Positions 54,656-63,666 of a DNA stretch of 64,000 nt are shown piece by piece. Under the pieces are notes generated by a model that saw only the letters and a program-made list of their open reading frames with translations, was not told where the DNA came from and searched no databases. The position numbers and the translations under genes are program-made. Each line of letters opens with the position of its first letter. Position 1 is the stretch's first letter. The stretch comes from Planctomycetaceae bacterium (GTDB taxonomy: Bacteria > Planctomycetota > Planctomycetia > Planctomycetales > Planctomycetaceae), in NCBI GenBank assembly GCA_029243145.1, contig JAQWSQ010000019.1, positions 62,001 through 126,000 of the forward strand, read 5' to 3'.

Positions 54656-56032
54656 TCACACCATCACTTCGTGGACCACGCGGCCCGCGACATCAGTCAA
54701 ACGGAAATCGCGACCGGCAAACCGGTACGTTAGTTTCTCGTGATCGATCCCCAATAGATGCAGAATGGTTGCGTGCAAGTCGTGCATATGAACGCGGTCA
54801 ACCGCGGCATGATATCCGAAGTCATCTGTCTCACCGTATGAGATGCCCGACTGAACTCCACCGCCCGCCATCCAGCAACAAAACCCTTGTGGATTATGGT
54901 CGCGGCCGTTTGATCCCTGTACGGTCGGTGTGCGACCAAACTCACCACTCCAGACAACCAGCGTATCGTCCAGCAAGCCGCGCGCTTTCAGATCGGCCAA
55001 TAAGCCAGCGATTGGCTTATCGGTCGCCAGTGAGTTCTTTTCGTGCCCGGCTTTGAGTCCACCATGTTGGTCCCAGACGTTACCCGTGGAAAGTTCGACA
55101 TAGCGGACGCCCGCTTCCAACAAACGCCGACCGAGTAAACATTGTCGTCCGAAGTTGTCGGTCTCTTTCGTGCCGATGCCGTACCGTTTTTGAGTCTCTG
55201 CATTCTCTTTGGACAAGTCGAGAACTTCCGGTGCGACACGTTGCATGCGGCTGGCAAGATCGTACGCTTCCATCATCCCTTTAATACGACCATCGGGACC
55301 GAACCGGTCGAGATGCGATTGATTAAATGATTGAATCAAAGACAACCTGCGCTCTTCGCGTTCCGGTTGTTTCTCTGCCGGGTTCAAAAATTCGATTCGT
55401 CCATCGCCAAACTTTCCCTGCCGACCGATGGCGGTCGCCTGATGCTCGGCGGGAAGAAATGCGGAGCCGTAATTACGAGGCCCGCCATGTCCGCTGGAAG
55501 GACCAATCGAGACAAACGCGGGGAGATCGTTGTTTTCTTTGCCGAGTCCGTAAGAGACCCACGCACCAACCGACGGGCGGACCAGATTATCGCTGCCGGT
55601 GTGTAGCATCGAAACCGCTTGACCGTGTGATTGACCGCGACTGTGCATCGATTTGATGACGCATAAGTCGTCCGCCATCTCGGCAATGTTCGGCAACAAT
55701 TCGGAGACCCAGTGCCCCGATTCGCCATGCCGGGCAAACTTCCATGGCGACCCCATTAATTTTCGCTGCGCGTCAATATTGTCAGGAGTTTCAAAAGGTA
55801 ATTCCCCGCCATCCCGTTTCTGAAGTTCTGTTTTATAATCAAAAGTATCGACGTGACTCGGTCCGCCGTGCATGAACAGAAAAATGACCCGCTTCGCGCG
55901 AGCCGGATGATGGACGATCTGAGGTTGAGACCCACCCGCCGCTTCGAGCGTGCTACCCGTAAGCCCGGACATCGAGAGCCCGACTCCACCAAGAGCCAAT
56001 TGTTTGAGATGATCTCGTCGATTGATAGTCAT
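54656..56032 (-). CDS. DUF1501 Tat-exported protein (pair 2)
   Basis: 458 residues. Leader [24 protein letters not shown] with the twin-Arg pattern (RRDHL). Signature blocks are [17 protein letters not shown] (His for Asp in the usual D-G-G-P), [42 protein letters not shown] and MAGGGVQSG. Paired with the DUF1549/DUF1553 gene 106 bp upstream on the same strand, as in pair 1. Unknown function. Confidence 0.92.
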   Translation of the reverse strand: MTINRRDHLKQLALGGVGLSMSGLTGSTLEAAGGSQPQIVHHPARAKRVIFLFMHGGPSHVDTFDYKTELQKRDGGELPFETPDNIDAQRKLMGSPWKFARHGESGHWVSELLPNIAEMADDLCVIKSMHSRGQSHGQAVSMLHTGSDNLVRPSVGAWVSYGLGKENNDLPAFVSIGPSSGHGGPRNYGSAFLPAEHQATAIGRQGKFGDGRIEFLNPAEKQPEREERRLSLIQSFNQSHLDRFGPDGRIKGMMEAYDLASRMQRVAPEVLDLSKENAETQKRYGIGTKETDNFGRQCLLGRRLLEAGVRYVELSTGNVWDQHGGLKAGHEKNSLATDKPIAGLLADLKARGLLDDTLVVWSGEFGRTPTVQGSNGRDHNPQGFCCWMAGGGVQSGISYGETDDFGYHAAVDRVHMHDLHATILHLLGIDHEKLTYRFAGRDFRLTDVAGRVVHEVMV

Positions 56033-56138
56033 GGTGAAATTCCAAAAATGATAGCCCTGTAACGCAAGCTCTGGGGATGGGTTGTCTGTCTAAAAAGGTC
56101 ACGCCGCACTCGTGTACAACGGCGATCTGTCACGTTCA

Positions 56139-59000
56139 TCAATCCAGCATCCGAAATGCCGACGACGCTAAGAGTGCGTGAGCCAAGTCGGCCCAATTTG
56201 TTTTCGCGTCTGTTTCGTTCGCTTGCAGAAACTGAGTCGAGAGTTCAATTTCAGGATCAGTGGGTGGTCGACCAATCGTGATCAGATAGAGGTATTCCAG
56301 AGATTCACTTTCGGTCGAATACTTTTTATCGATGACTTGCTGACTGACTTTCTGCGCTTGTTTCGAGAGAAACGGACTATTCAACATCCAAAGCGCTTGT
56401 GTCGGGACGGTTGTTTCAGGACGGTCTCCCGTGACAAAATCCGGGTCGGCAAAATCGAACACGCGCATCATGGTCGGTAATTCGTTACGAATGACCGGCT
56501 GATACAGTGTGCGAATATTGGTCGATTCAATTTTGACTTGTTGATCGTTCGGATTGTTCTGAGACACTAATGTTCCCAGATTACTCACAGGGGCAATCCC
56601 TTGCTCAAATTGCAATTCACCAGTGGCCAGTAATAACGTGTCGCGTATGGCTTCTGCCGGGAGTGGTTTGCGATGCATGCGCCAGAGTAACCGGTTCTCG
56701 GGATCAGCCTGCCATTGTGCTTCCACATGTTTCGTGGATTGCTGATAAGTGCTACTGAGAACGATTTCTCGTACCAGCCATTTGGTGGACCAATTGTGTT
56801 CAATGAATTCGACTGCCAATTGATCCAGCAACAATGGATGAGTGGGACGTTCGCCCAGCTTGCCGAAGTTATCAACTGATCGAACAATTCCTGCTCCTAC
56901 CAAATGATGCCAGATACGATTGACATAAACTCGTGCGGTAAGCGGGTGTCGAGCATCGGCAATCCACTTGGCGAGCTCTAATCGCCCACTTCGATCTTTG
57001 GTGACTTGGGGGGCACCTTCGTAGTTTGCGACTGTCAGAAAACCGCGAGAAACTTTATTCCCCAAATTGCGATGTTCACCACGAATACAAACAAAGTAAT
57101 CGTCTGGCTTCTCACGCTCGATCACCGCCAACGCTTTCGGAGCGGGCAGGGGAGCCTCTTTTTCGACAGCTTTTAATTGTGATTTGAGTTCTTCGATTTC
57201 TTTTTTGAGTGTTTCGACCTCTGCCAATACGCCTGTGCCATCGGTTTCGGCTTCCTGTTTCAACTCCTCAACCGAAACGATCTGCAAGGCATCGACGATC
57301 ACATAGCCATTGGCCTTGTTGTTGGAGATTTCGACGACCAAATCCTGCTCGGCATTCAAATCATATTGGCCTAACGGTTTGAGCATCGTCAGAATCGGTG
57401 CCTGTTTCGATTCATCAACGGTGACTGTTTTTTCAAAGTCACCCTGAGTAATTTTCACCGGCACGTTCGTAGCACGACCACCCGAGCCGGGAAATGCCAG
57501 ACGAATTTCATACTTGCCGGCTTTCGGCACTTTGGTGGTGAAGATCACTTTCTTCTTGCCAAGATCCTGTTTGTCGTCGTGAATGTATCCTTTGCCGATG
57601 TAATTCTTGGAGAACGTGGATGCTTTCCAGAACCCTACTTTTTCTGCGACTTCATCGTCCAGCACGATTCCCTGTTTCAACACCTGCGACTTCGACGACA
57701 TTGAATCGTGAGTCTTTAAGCGTGTTTCGCCCTCTTTGATCTTCTTCTTCAACTCGCCGGTCGTTTTCTGGTACTTCGCCAATGCCGTTTGATGTTCTTC
57801 CGTCATCGGTAGTGGTTGGCGGGTCCAGTTTGAGACGTATTTTTGAATTTCACCATCGAGAGTTTGTGTACTGCGAAAGATTCCCGCCAATGCGTAATAA
57901 TCGGTCGTGGGAATCGGATCGAACTTGTGATCGTGACAGCGGGCGCAACCCAATGTCATCCCCATGAAAACTTTGCCAACGGATGTGATCTGTTCATCGA
58001 CGACATCCATGCGCAGCTTTTCTTTATCACGCTCGCTCAGCATCTTCGCTCCGAACATCAAAAATCCGGTCGCGACGAGATTTTGTTCCTGTTCGTCCAT
58101 CGTGGAGGAATCGAGTAGGTCACCAGCAATCTGCTCGACGACAAAGTCGTTATAAGGTCGATCTTGATTGAACGTATCAATCACGTAGTTGCGATAACGC
58201 CACGCGTTGTGAAATGTTGCGTTGAAATCACCGCCATTGGAGTCAGCGTATCGTGCCACGTCGAGCCAATGACGACCCCAATGTTCACCGAACTGCTGCG
58301 AATCGAGAAGCTGATCGACGTACTCGGCGATTTGTGCGGGGTCATCGCTGTAAGCATATTTTTCCACGACTTCGGGACGAGGTGGTAAGCCGGTGAGATC
58401 GTAGGCAATGCGACGCAACAAGGTTGCTCGGTCAGCGCGCTGCGAAGGCACTCGCTGGTTCTCTTCGAGTTTTGCCAGCACAAAATGATCGATCCAGTTG
58501 TTTGGCCAATCAGATTGTTTGACTTGAGGCACCGCGTGCGCTTCGGGAGGTTGGAACGCCCAGAACTGTCGTCCCGCTTCCAGGTCGATTCCTTGGGCCG
58601 CGTGCTTGGGCTGAACCATCTCTGTCCGTGGATCGGGAGCGCCCATTGCGATCCATTTTTCAAAGTCGGAGATCACATTGTCGGGCAATTTCCCAGCAGG
58701 AGGCATCTCGAATGAATCGTACTTCATCGCTTCCAGCAACAAACTCTCTGCCGGCTTTCCTTTCACTAAAGAAGGACCGGAATCACCCCCCATCATCAAG
58801 GCGGGAGCCGAATCAACCAACAATCCTCCCTTGAGAGCTTCACTGTCAGCAGAGTGACATTCGTAACAATGCTTGACCAAGACCGGACGGATCTTGTTTT
58901 CAAAAAAGACATGACCCTCGTCATCAGCAGCAAAGGCTGGTAACGCGGCACAGAGCAAGCCAGAGAGGGCAAGAGGCAATCTCACGATAGTAGACCTCAT
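56139..59000 (-). CDS. PSCyt1/DUF1549/DUF1553 cytochrome-like exported protein (pair 2)
   Basis: 953 residues from the ATG at 59000; the frame extends upstream to 59174 without a sensible signal. Signal peptide MRSTIVRLPLALSGLLC...AFA. Haem site C45-Y-E-C48-H49 in PSCyt1 and CARCHDHKFDPIPT in DUF1549. Between DUF1549 and DUF1553 lies a golvesin C-terminal-like beta-sandwich (KAGKYEIRLAFPGSGGRATN...GYVIVDALQIV) and then a coiled coil (LKKEIEELKSQLKAVEKE). This insert differs from that of pair 1, suggesting that the pairs recognise different ligands (inference). Confidence 0.93.
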   Translation of the reverse strand: MRSTIVRLPLALSGLLCAALPAFAADDEGHVFFENKIRPVLVKHCYECHSADSEALKGGLLVDSAPALMMGGDSGPSLVKGKPAESLLLEAMKYDSFEMPPAGKLPDNVISDFEKWIAMGAPDPRTEMVQPKHAAQGIDLEAGRQFWAFQPPEAHAVPQVKQSDWPNNWIDHFVLAKLEENQRVPSQRADRATLLRRIAYDLTGLPPRPEVVEKYAYSDDPAQIAEYVDQLLDSQQFGEHWGRHWLDVARYADSNGGDFNATFHNAWRYRNYVIDTFNQDRPYNDFVVEQIAGDLLDSSTMDEQEQNLVATGFLMFGAKMLSERDKEKLRMDVVDEQITSVGKVFMGMTLGCARCHDHKFDPIPTTDYYALAGIFRSTQTLDGEIQKYVSNWTRQPLPMTEEHQTALAKYQKTTGELKKKIKEGETRLKTHDSMSSKSQVLKQGIVLDDEVAEKVGFWKASTFSKNYIGKGYIHDDKQDLGKKKVIFTTKVPKAGKYEIRLAFPGSGGRATNVPVKITQGDFEKTVTVDESKQAPILTMLKPLGQYDLNAEQDLVVEISNNKANGYVIVDALQIVSVEELKQEAETDGTGVLAEVETLKKEIEELKSQLKAVEKEAPLPAPKALAVIEREKPDDYFVCIRGEHRNLGNKVSRGFLTVANYEGAPQVTKDRSGRLELAKWIADARHPLTARVYVNRIWHHLVGAGIVRSVDNFGKLGERPTHPLLLDQLAVEFIEHNWSTKWLVREIVLSSTYQQSTKHVEAQWQADPENRLLWRMHRKPLPAEAIRDTLLLATGELQFEQGIAPVSNLGTLVSQNNPNDQQVKIESTNIRTLYQPVIRNELPTMMRVFDFADPDFVTGDRPETTVPTQALWMLNSPFLSKQAQKVSQQVIDKKYSTESESLEYLYLITIGRPPTDPEIELSTQFLQANETDAKTNWADLAHALLASSAFRMLD

Positions 59001-59461
59001 TCGCAACGGAATTTGTGTGTGGAGAACAATCAGGTGGGATGGCCAATGGCCATACCTCTTTATACACCATTTTCGCAGGCAAATGAAACAAGCAGTTTGC
59101 GAGGGGTGATTTATTACGAAGAAAATGGACAGGATTGTAGGGATTAACGTGAACAGGCAGCAGGTCGTAAACAACTATACAAAAACGGCTTATGTATCAT
59201 TCTGTTTCGGCCAATGATTCGCGTTCACGAAAACAGTTCTCACTAGAACCAGCCTAAGAGATAAAGGTCCAAAAAGCAGACTAATCATGATGGCATCGAG
59301 GCGATCTTGTTTTACAATCCCTGTGATTCTCCCAAAATTTCCTTTTGCATCATTCTCCACGCAGGATTAGTGTCAGATTACAAAATGTTGAGATGTTCCG
59401 TATTCACGGTTCCGCTCAGTCCTGTCCTGATCAGCTCTTTTTCGTACCTTGTGAGATTAGA
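59001..59461. other. Divergent intergenic region, no gene
   Basis: 460 bases, AT-rich; presumably contains promoters for the DUF1549 gene and for the zinc-ribbon propeller gene. No conserved structure noticed. Confidence 0.5.
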
Positions 59462-62400
59462 ATGCCGATACCCGTTACTTGTCCCTTGTGTGGCGTCAAA
59501 TACCGAGTGGCCGATCGTCTCAATGGCAAAACGATCACCTGTAAAGAATGTAATGAGGTGATTTCAGTCGGCGGCGGTCAGGGTCGCTCGTTGCCGCCAC
59601 GCAGAAATTCTTCCAGCGATGGAAACGCACCTCGACCAAGACAGACATCGTCTTCAAACAGTTCGAACAAAGGAGTTATCGCTGGTGGAATCGTTGGAGG
59701 TGTGGTGCTGTTGATTGGCGTTGCTCTCTATTTCGTAATGGGCTGGGACAACAAAGAGAATGAAACAACAGTCGCCAAAACTCCTGTAGATGTCCAAACA
59801 TCACCACCAACGACCGGTCCAGTTACGACACCTCCCTCCTCTTCCCAGGCGAGCAGTGAGACCGCGACCCGTCCCCAACCGTCATCCGGTTCTGGATTCT
59901 CCAAATCTTCCACCCCAGAAAAACCATCTCTCTCGTTTTCGAAATCTGAAAACTGGACGGTCAAAGCGGATCCCGCTCCGGAAGTCGTCACTGACTCCAG
60001 CAGTTCTGCGCAAGCAATCAAGCTCGATCAAAAAAACCTGTCCTCCAATGGAGGTGGGTTGGCATTTCCGATCTCGGCAAGTCCCTTCGTGGCTGTCAAA
60101 ACAGGGGCCATTCTCAAAGAGTCTTATGAGATTTATGAAGCTCACACAGGACGTCGAATCGCAGAAGTGAAAGCTCCGAGTTCCGTACAGGATGTCGGAT
60201 TATCTGCCGATGGGGCATATCTGGCAATCGCTTATAGTGCCGGACAAAAGGTCGATGTGTGGGATTTGCCGAACGAGAAAAGTCTGGGGACTTTATCAAC
60301 GGGAGATCTCAGTACCAAAACTTATCTGTCCGACGTGTATGTGGCCGGGGGGCGATTGATTGGCGTTTCGAGCATCGGCCGAATGTTTAAAGTCTGGGAA
60401 TTGCCCTCGGGAAAACTGCTTCGCGAAATTCAAGGGCCGGAAAAATGTCGCTCCACTTACGGTCATGCCGTCAGTCCGGGCGGAAATTATCTAGCAGTCG
60501 TTAGTAACTTTCTAACACACGAAGTGGAAATTTTTGATCTTATGACAGGAAAATCCGCCGGGGCGTTGTCGATGAATAACAAGCCGAGTTCGTCATCGTT
60601 GAGTGCATTGGGTTTCTCGCGCGATGGCAGCCAAATCGCCATCGTTTATGATCTGGGGCCTAAGTCTCACATGGTGGTTTGGTCGCTCGAAGCGGGAACG
60701 CAAGTTGCAAATTTTGAGGTTGGTGCCAGTCTCAAAGATCAATTGGACCCGGTTTATCAATCCAAAACGCTTGAATCGTTTCCCGATAATCAACACTGGC
60801 TTGTTCACTCCCTCGGCATTATTGATATCAATACCAAAAACCTGGTTTACAGTTTCCCAAAACAAGATAAAGTCTCGATTTTTCCCTCCCGCAAAATACT
60901 CGGGAACGAGCAACTGATTGCCATCGATGTCGATGGAGGTGATCCACGCCTCAAACAGATCACTTTGACTGAAGAAGAGCTTCAAGCAGGTGCCACTATC
61001 GCCGCTTCGGGAGGAATGGCCAGTGATCTGAAACTTCCCCCCCTGCAATCAGTGCATTTCACGAAGGCACAACCAGCTCTTACGAATACCGATTGGAAGA
61101 TCACTCTCAAACCGTTGGCACATCAAACGACCCCAGACTCAATTACGATCAAAAGTAAGGGGACTGTTCGGGATGTTGCCGCGTCTCGTAGCGCGACGCC
61201 CATCTTGACTGTTCGCAGTGGATTAAGCGAAGACTTGGAAGACTCGGGTTACACCTATTACCAATCGGCAAAGAATAAGCCTCATAGTTTCTATTTAAAT
61301 GTCAAACCGATTCAACCGGTCTGTGAGCAATCGGAGATCATCACCTATAACACTCAAGGTGATGAACTCACGAGGTTCGTAATCCCCTATTCCGTACATT
61401 TGTATGGAATCTCTCCCGACGGCAAATGGGGACTCTTCGAACATCATCGCTCGGCAGGTCGTCTCGATCTTTTCGAACTCGCGGGAGAGGGCAAACATAT
61501 TGCTGGTTGGAGACCCTATCAAGTCGCAGAAAAAAAAGCAGATCGCGACATTCTCACGGCAGCCGTCATCGATGACCAACACATTCTGACTCATTCCATG
61601 AATGACCATCTCGTCGTCTGGAAAGTACCTGAACTGACTCCCGTATGGAGATTGGAAAAGGTCGAAACTTTTGCATTATCTCCCCAAGGCGACACGATTC
61701 TGGTCGCACAAGGCAATGAGCTCCTCGATCAGTCTTTCTCTGCTTTCGATAGCCGAACGGGTGAAGGCCAAGGTCATCTCAAACTCGAAGAAGCAGCCAG
61801 CGCAATCGCCATTCATCCCAATGGAAAATGGGCGGGACTGGTTCTGCAATCGTCTTCGGGCAACTCGCTCGCAGTCATGGATTTATCCAATGGAGAATTT
61901 ATCGATCAATTTCCAGTGCCGGGAACGGCGACAGAACTCGTATGGGCAGGTGATGACTATCTGCTCATGGATCAATCGCAGTTAATCAGTCGCCCGTTAC
62001 AAACCATCGTCTGGAAGTACGATACCGCAAACACTGATCTTTCTCCTGTTCAGCTGAATTCCAAGTTACTAACGGTCGCACGCGGGAAGCGACTCACGAA
62101 AATTAGATCGGTGGACGTCCCTTCTGCGGAAATTGCTCGCAAATTGGATCCCAAACAATTGGAAAAGTTGTCTGTGTTGAAGCCGGGTGATCAGGTGCAG
62201 TTGCAGATCAATATGGGCCCCGAATCAATTTTAGAGCCATTAAAATCTGAAGCTCAAACTGCGATTGCAGAAAAACTGAAAGATTCAAACATCACAATTA
62301 ATGCAAACAGCCCGGTCAGTTTAACGGTTCAGATGAGTCTGAAAAACCAAGGGAACAAAGAGCTTTCAAAAATTGGAAATCGCAATGAAAAAGAAACGGT

Positions 62401-62650
62401 CACGCAGAAAGAAATCGTGGTTGATATGTCTTACAAATCCCAGGGTAAAAACCTCTGGGGAACAAAGCGTGGGTTCAATAATCTGAAAATCGGTCTTATC
62501 CGGACCAAACAAGGCCAATCGACGCAACTGTCAATTGACGAGAACATGATCGATTCGACGAAAAGCTTCTTTCAGAAATTAAGCCTTCCTGCGTTTCTAT
62601 TCAAAGCAGAAGCGCTAGAAGGGCTAGGCTCGTCATCACTCGCGAATTAG
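59462..62650 (+). CDS. Zinc-ribbon, single-pass membrane, WD40-like propeller protein
   Basis: 1062 residues from the ATG at 59462; the frame runs further upstream without a suitable start. A zinc ribbon with Cys at 7, 10, 27 and 30 (CPLC...CKEC) is followed by a low-complexity Ser/Arg linker, a transmembrane helix (71-93) and a Ser/Thr/Pro-rich stalk to about 180. Then come two blocks of WD40-like blades (GAYLAIAYSAGQKVDVWDLPN, HILTHSMNDHLVVWKVPE). The C-terminus (about 920-1062) is an unrecognised domain. The ribbon would be cytoplasmic and the propeller outside, if the helix is a simple anchor. It is convergent with the ECF sigma gene. Confidence 0.82.
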   Translation: MPIPVTCPLCGVKYRVADRLNGKTITCKECNEVISVGGGQGRSLPPRRNSSSDGNAPRPRQTSSSNSSNKGVIAGGIVGGVVLLIGVALYFVMGWDNKENETTVAKTPVDVQTSPPTTGPVTTPPSSSQASSETATRPQPSSGSGFSKSSTPEKPSLSFSKSENWTVKADPAPEVVTDSSSSAQAIKLDQKNLSSNGGGLAFPISASPFVAVKTGAILKESYEIYEAHTGRRIAEVKAPSSVQDVGLSADGAYLAIAYSAGQKVDVWDLPNEKSLGTLSTGDLSTKTYLSDVYVAGGRLIGVSSIGRMFKVWELPSGKLLREIQGPEKCRSTYGHAVSPGGNYLAVVSNFLTHEVEIFDLMTGKSAGALSMNNKPSSSSLSALGFSRDGSQIAIVYDLGPKSHMVVWSLEAGTQVANFEVGASLKDQLDPVYQSKTLESFPDNQHWLVHSLGIIDINTKNLVYSFPKQDKVSIFPSRKILGNEQLIAIDVDGGDPRLKQITLTEEELQAGATIAASGGMASDLKLPPLQSVHFTKAQPALTNTDWKITLKPLAHQTTPDSITIKSKGTVRDVAASRSATPILTVRSGLSEDLEDSGYTYYQSAKNKPHSFYLNVKPIQPVCEQSEIITYNTQGDELTRFVIPYSVHLYGISPDGKWGLFEHHRSAGRLDLFELAGEGKHIAGWRPYQVAEKKADRDILTAAVIDDQHILTHSMNDHLVVWKVPELTPVWRLEKVETFALSPQGDTILVAQGNELLDQSFSAFDSRTGEGQGHLKLEEAASAIAIHPNGKWAGLVLQSSSGNSLAVMDLSNGEFIDQFPVPGTATELVWAGDDYLLMDQSQLISRPLQTIVWKYDTANTDLSPVQLNSKLLTVARGKRLTKIRSVDVPSAEIARKLDPKQLEKLSVLKPGDQVQLQINMGPESILEPLKSEAQTAIAEKLKDSNITINANSPVSLTVQMSLKNQGNKELSKIGNRNEKETVTQKEIVVDMSYKSQGKNLWGTKRGFNNLKIGLIRTKQGQSTQLSIDENMIDSTKSFFQKLSLPAFLFKAEALEGLGSSSLAN

Positions 62651-62680
62651 TGATGGCCGAGCGATTCGTGTGAGAACTCT

Positions 62681-63267
62681 TTACTCACGCCCTTCCTCTT
62701 CCAGGTACTTCCTCAGAAACTCTTTGATGAGTTCAAGCTTGCGGGAAACTGTTCTACGGGAACACTCCAGACTTTTTGCAATCTCTTCTTGTGTCACTCC
62801 TTGCAGCATCAGGAGGGCAAAGGGTTGTAACGATGCCTCAAGCTTAGCGACGGCAGTCGTAATCCATTCATCAAATTCACTCGCAGAGACCTCTCCCAAT
62901 ATTTGTTTTTCGGGCCAATCTTCCGCTCGCATTTCGAGATCTGTCATGGCTTCCAAGTCGGCCTTGGGATCTCCATGAGTGCGCTTGCGGCGATTTTGCA
63001 AAGAATCCGCCAAACATCATCGCGGTGCTTCTGGTTGGGTTGATCCAGTTTCCGCATGTATCGGCAGAAGCTTTTGATGGCGCTTTGTGCCGCGTCTTCG
63101 GCATCGATACTAGCACCGGGAAGACCGCCCAAAACTCGACGAGCCAAAACCTGAAGTTTCGGGAAATAGTCGAGATAGATCCGTTCGACTGCCGGGCTTT
63201 CCTGAGCCTCCCATTGCTGGACAAGCTGGCTAACAGAACCGACTTCGGAGTCTTCGCAGGAGTTCAA
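62681..63267 (-). pseudogene. ECF RNA polymerase sigma factor, split by a frameshift
   Basis: The first frame (63267 to 62944, TTG start with GAGGAG site) gives sigma region 2: VERIYLDYFPKLQVLARRVLGG, IDAEDAAQSAIKSFCRYM, DDVWRILCKIA. The second frame (to 62681) gives the linker RKRTHGDPKADLEAM and region 4: LLMLQGVTQEEIAKSLECSRRTVSRKLELIKEFL, a helix-turn-helix. At 62987-62992 the minus strand reads GCCGC; one extra C (GCCCGC) would join the halves as KIA-A-RKR. So the ancestral gene was a planctomycete ECF sigma factor of about 190 residues. It is either broken or mis-assembled. Confidence 0.85.
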
Positions 63268-63275
63268 ACCGGTCT

Positions 63276-63317
63276 CCTCACTCTAGATACCAGAATCCTC
63301 ACTCTAGATACCAGAAT
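63276..63317. repeat. Perfect 21-bp tandem duplication in the sigma leader
   Basis: CCTCACTCTAGATACCAGAAT occurs twice, at 63276-63296 and 63297-63317, without mismatch. Its right edge in mRNA orientation adjoins the GAGGAG ribosome site of the sigma gene. Confidence 0.95.
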
Positions 63318-63477
63318 GCTGTAAACATCGACATTGTTTTAGTTTACAGCAGTGATGCTGCTAAATATCCAAGAAATTATCAAAAACTTGTCACATCCAG
63401 TCCGCTCCCTCGACATGTTATCTATGGAAGCGGATGTTTTTCACTGAATCAAGAGTTTCTCACCATCAGGAGCAGCC

Positions 63478-63666
63478 ATGAACGTGGAAGTCCAGTGTCC
63501 TTATTGCGATAAGAAATATGACTTAGAAGATTCGATGGTCGGTCGAAAAGTCCGCTGCGGGAAATGTAAAGAACAATTCTCTCGGCAAAACATTCTGGTG
63601 GATCATCAATGGCTTAATGCTGGCCATATTGTTGGGATGTGCCGGCATGTGTACGGGAGTCGGTAA
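63478..63666 (+). CDS. Zinc-ribbon protein, possibly the N-terminus of a frameshifted longer protein
   Basis: 62 codons with a strong AGGAG site. Cys at 7, 10, 27 and 30 (CPYC...CGKC), the same spacing as the propeller protein at 59462, and the same MJ0042-like pattern. After residue 36 the frame turns atypical and stops at 63664. In the neighbouring frame a hydrophobic stretch (TFWWIINGLMLAILLGCAG) begins just here without its own start codon upstream of 63617. The two may be one gene: zinc ribbon, membrane helix or lipobox, helical domain. Confidence 0.65.
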   Translation: MNVEVQCPYCDKKYDLEDSMVGRKVRCGKCKEQFSRQNILVDHQWLNAGHIVGMCRHVYGSR

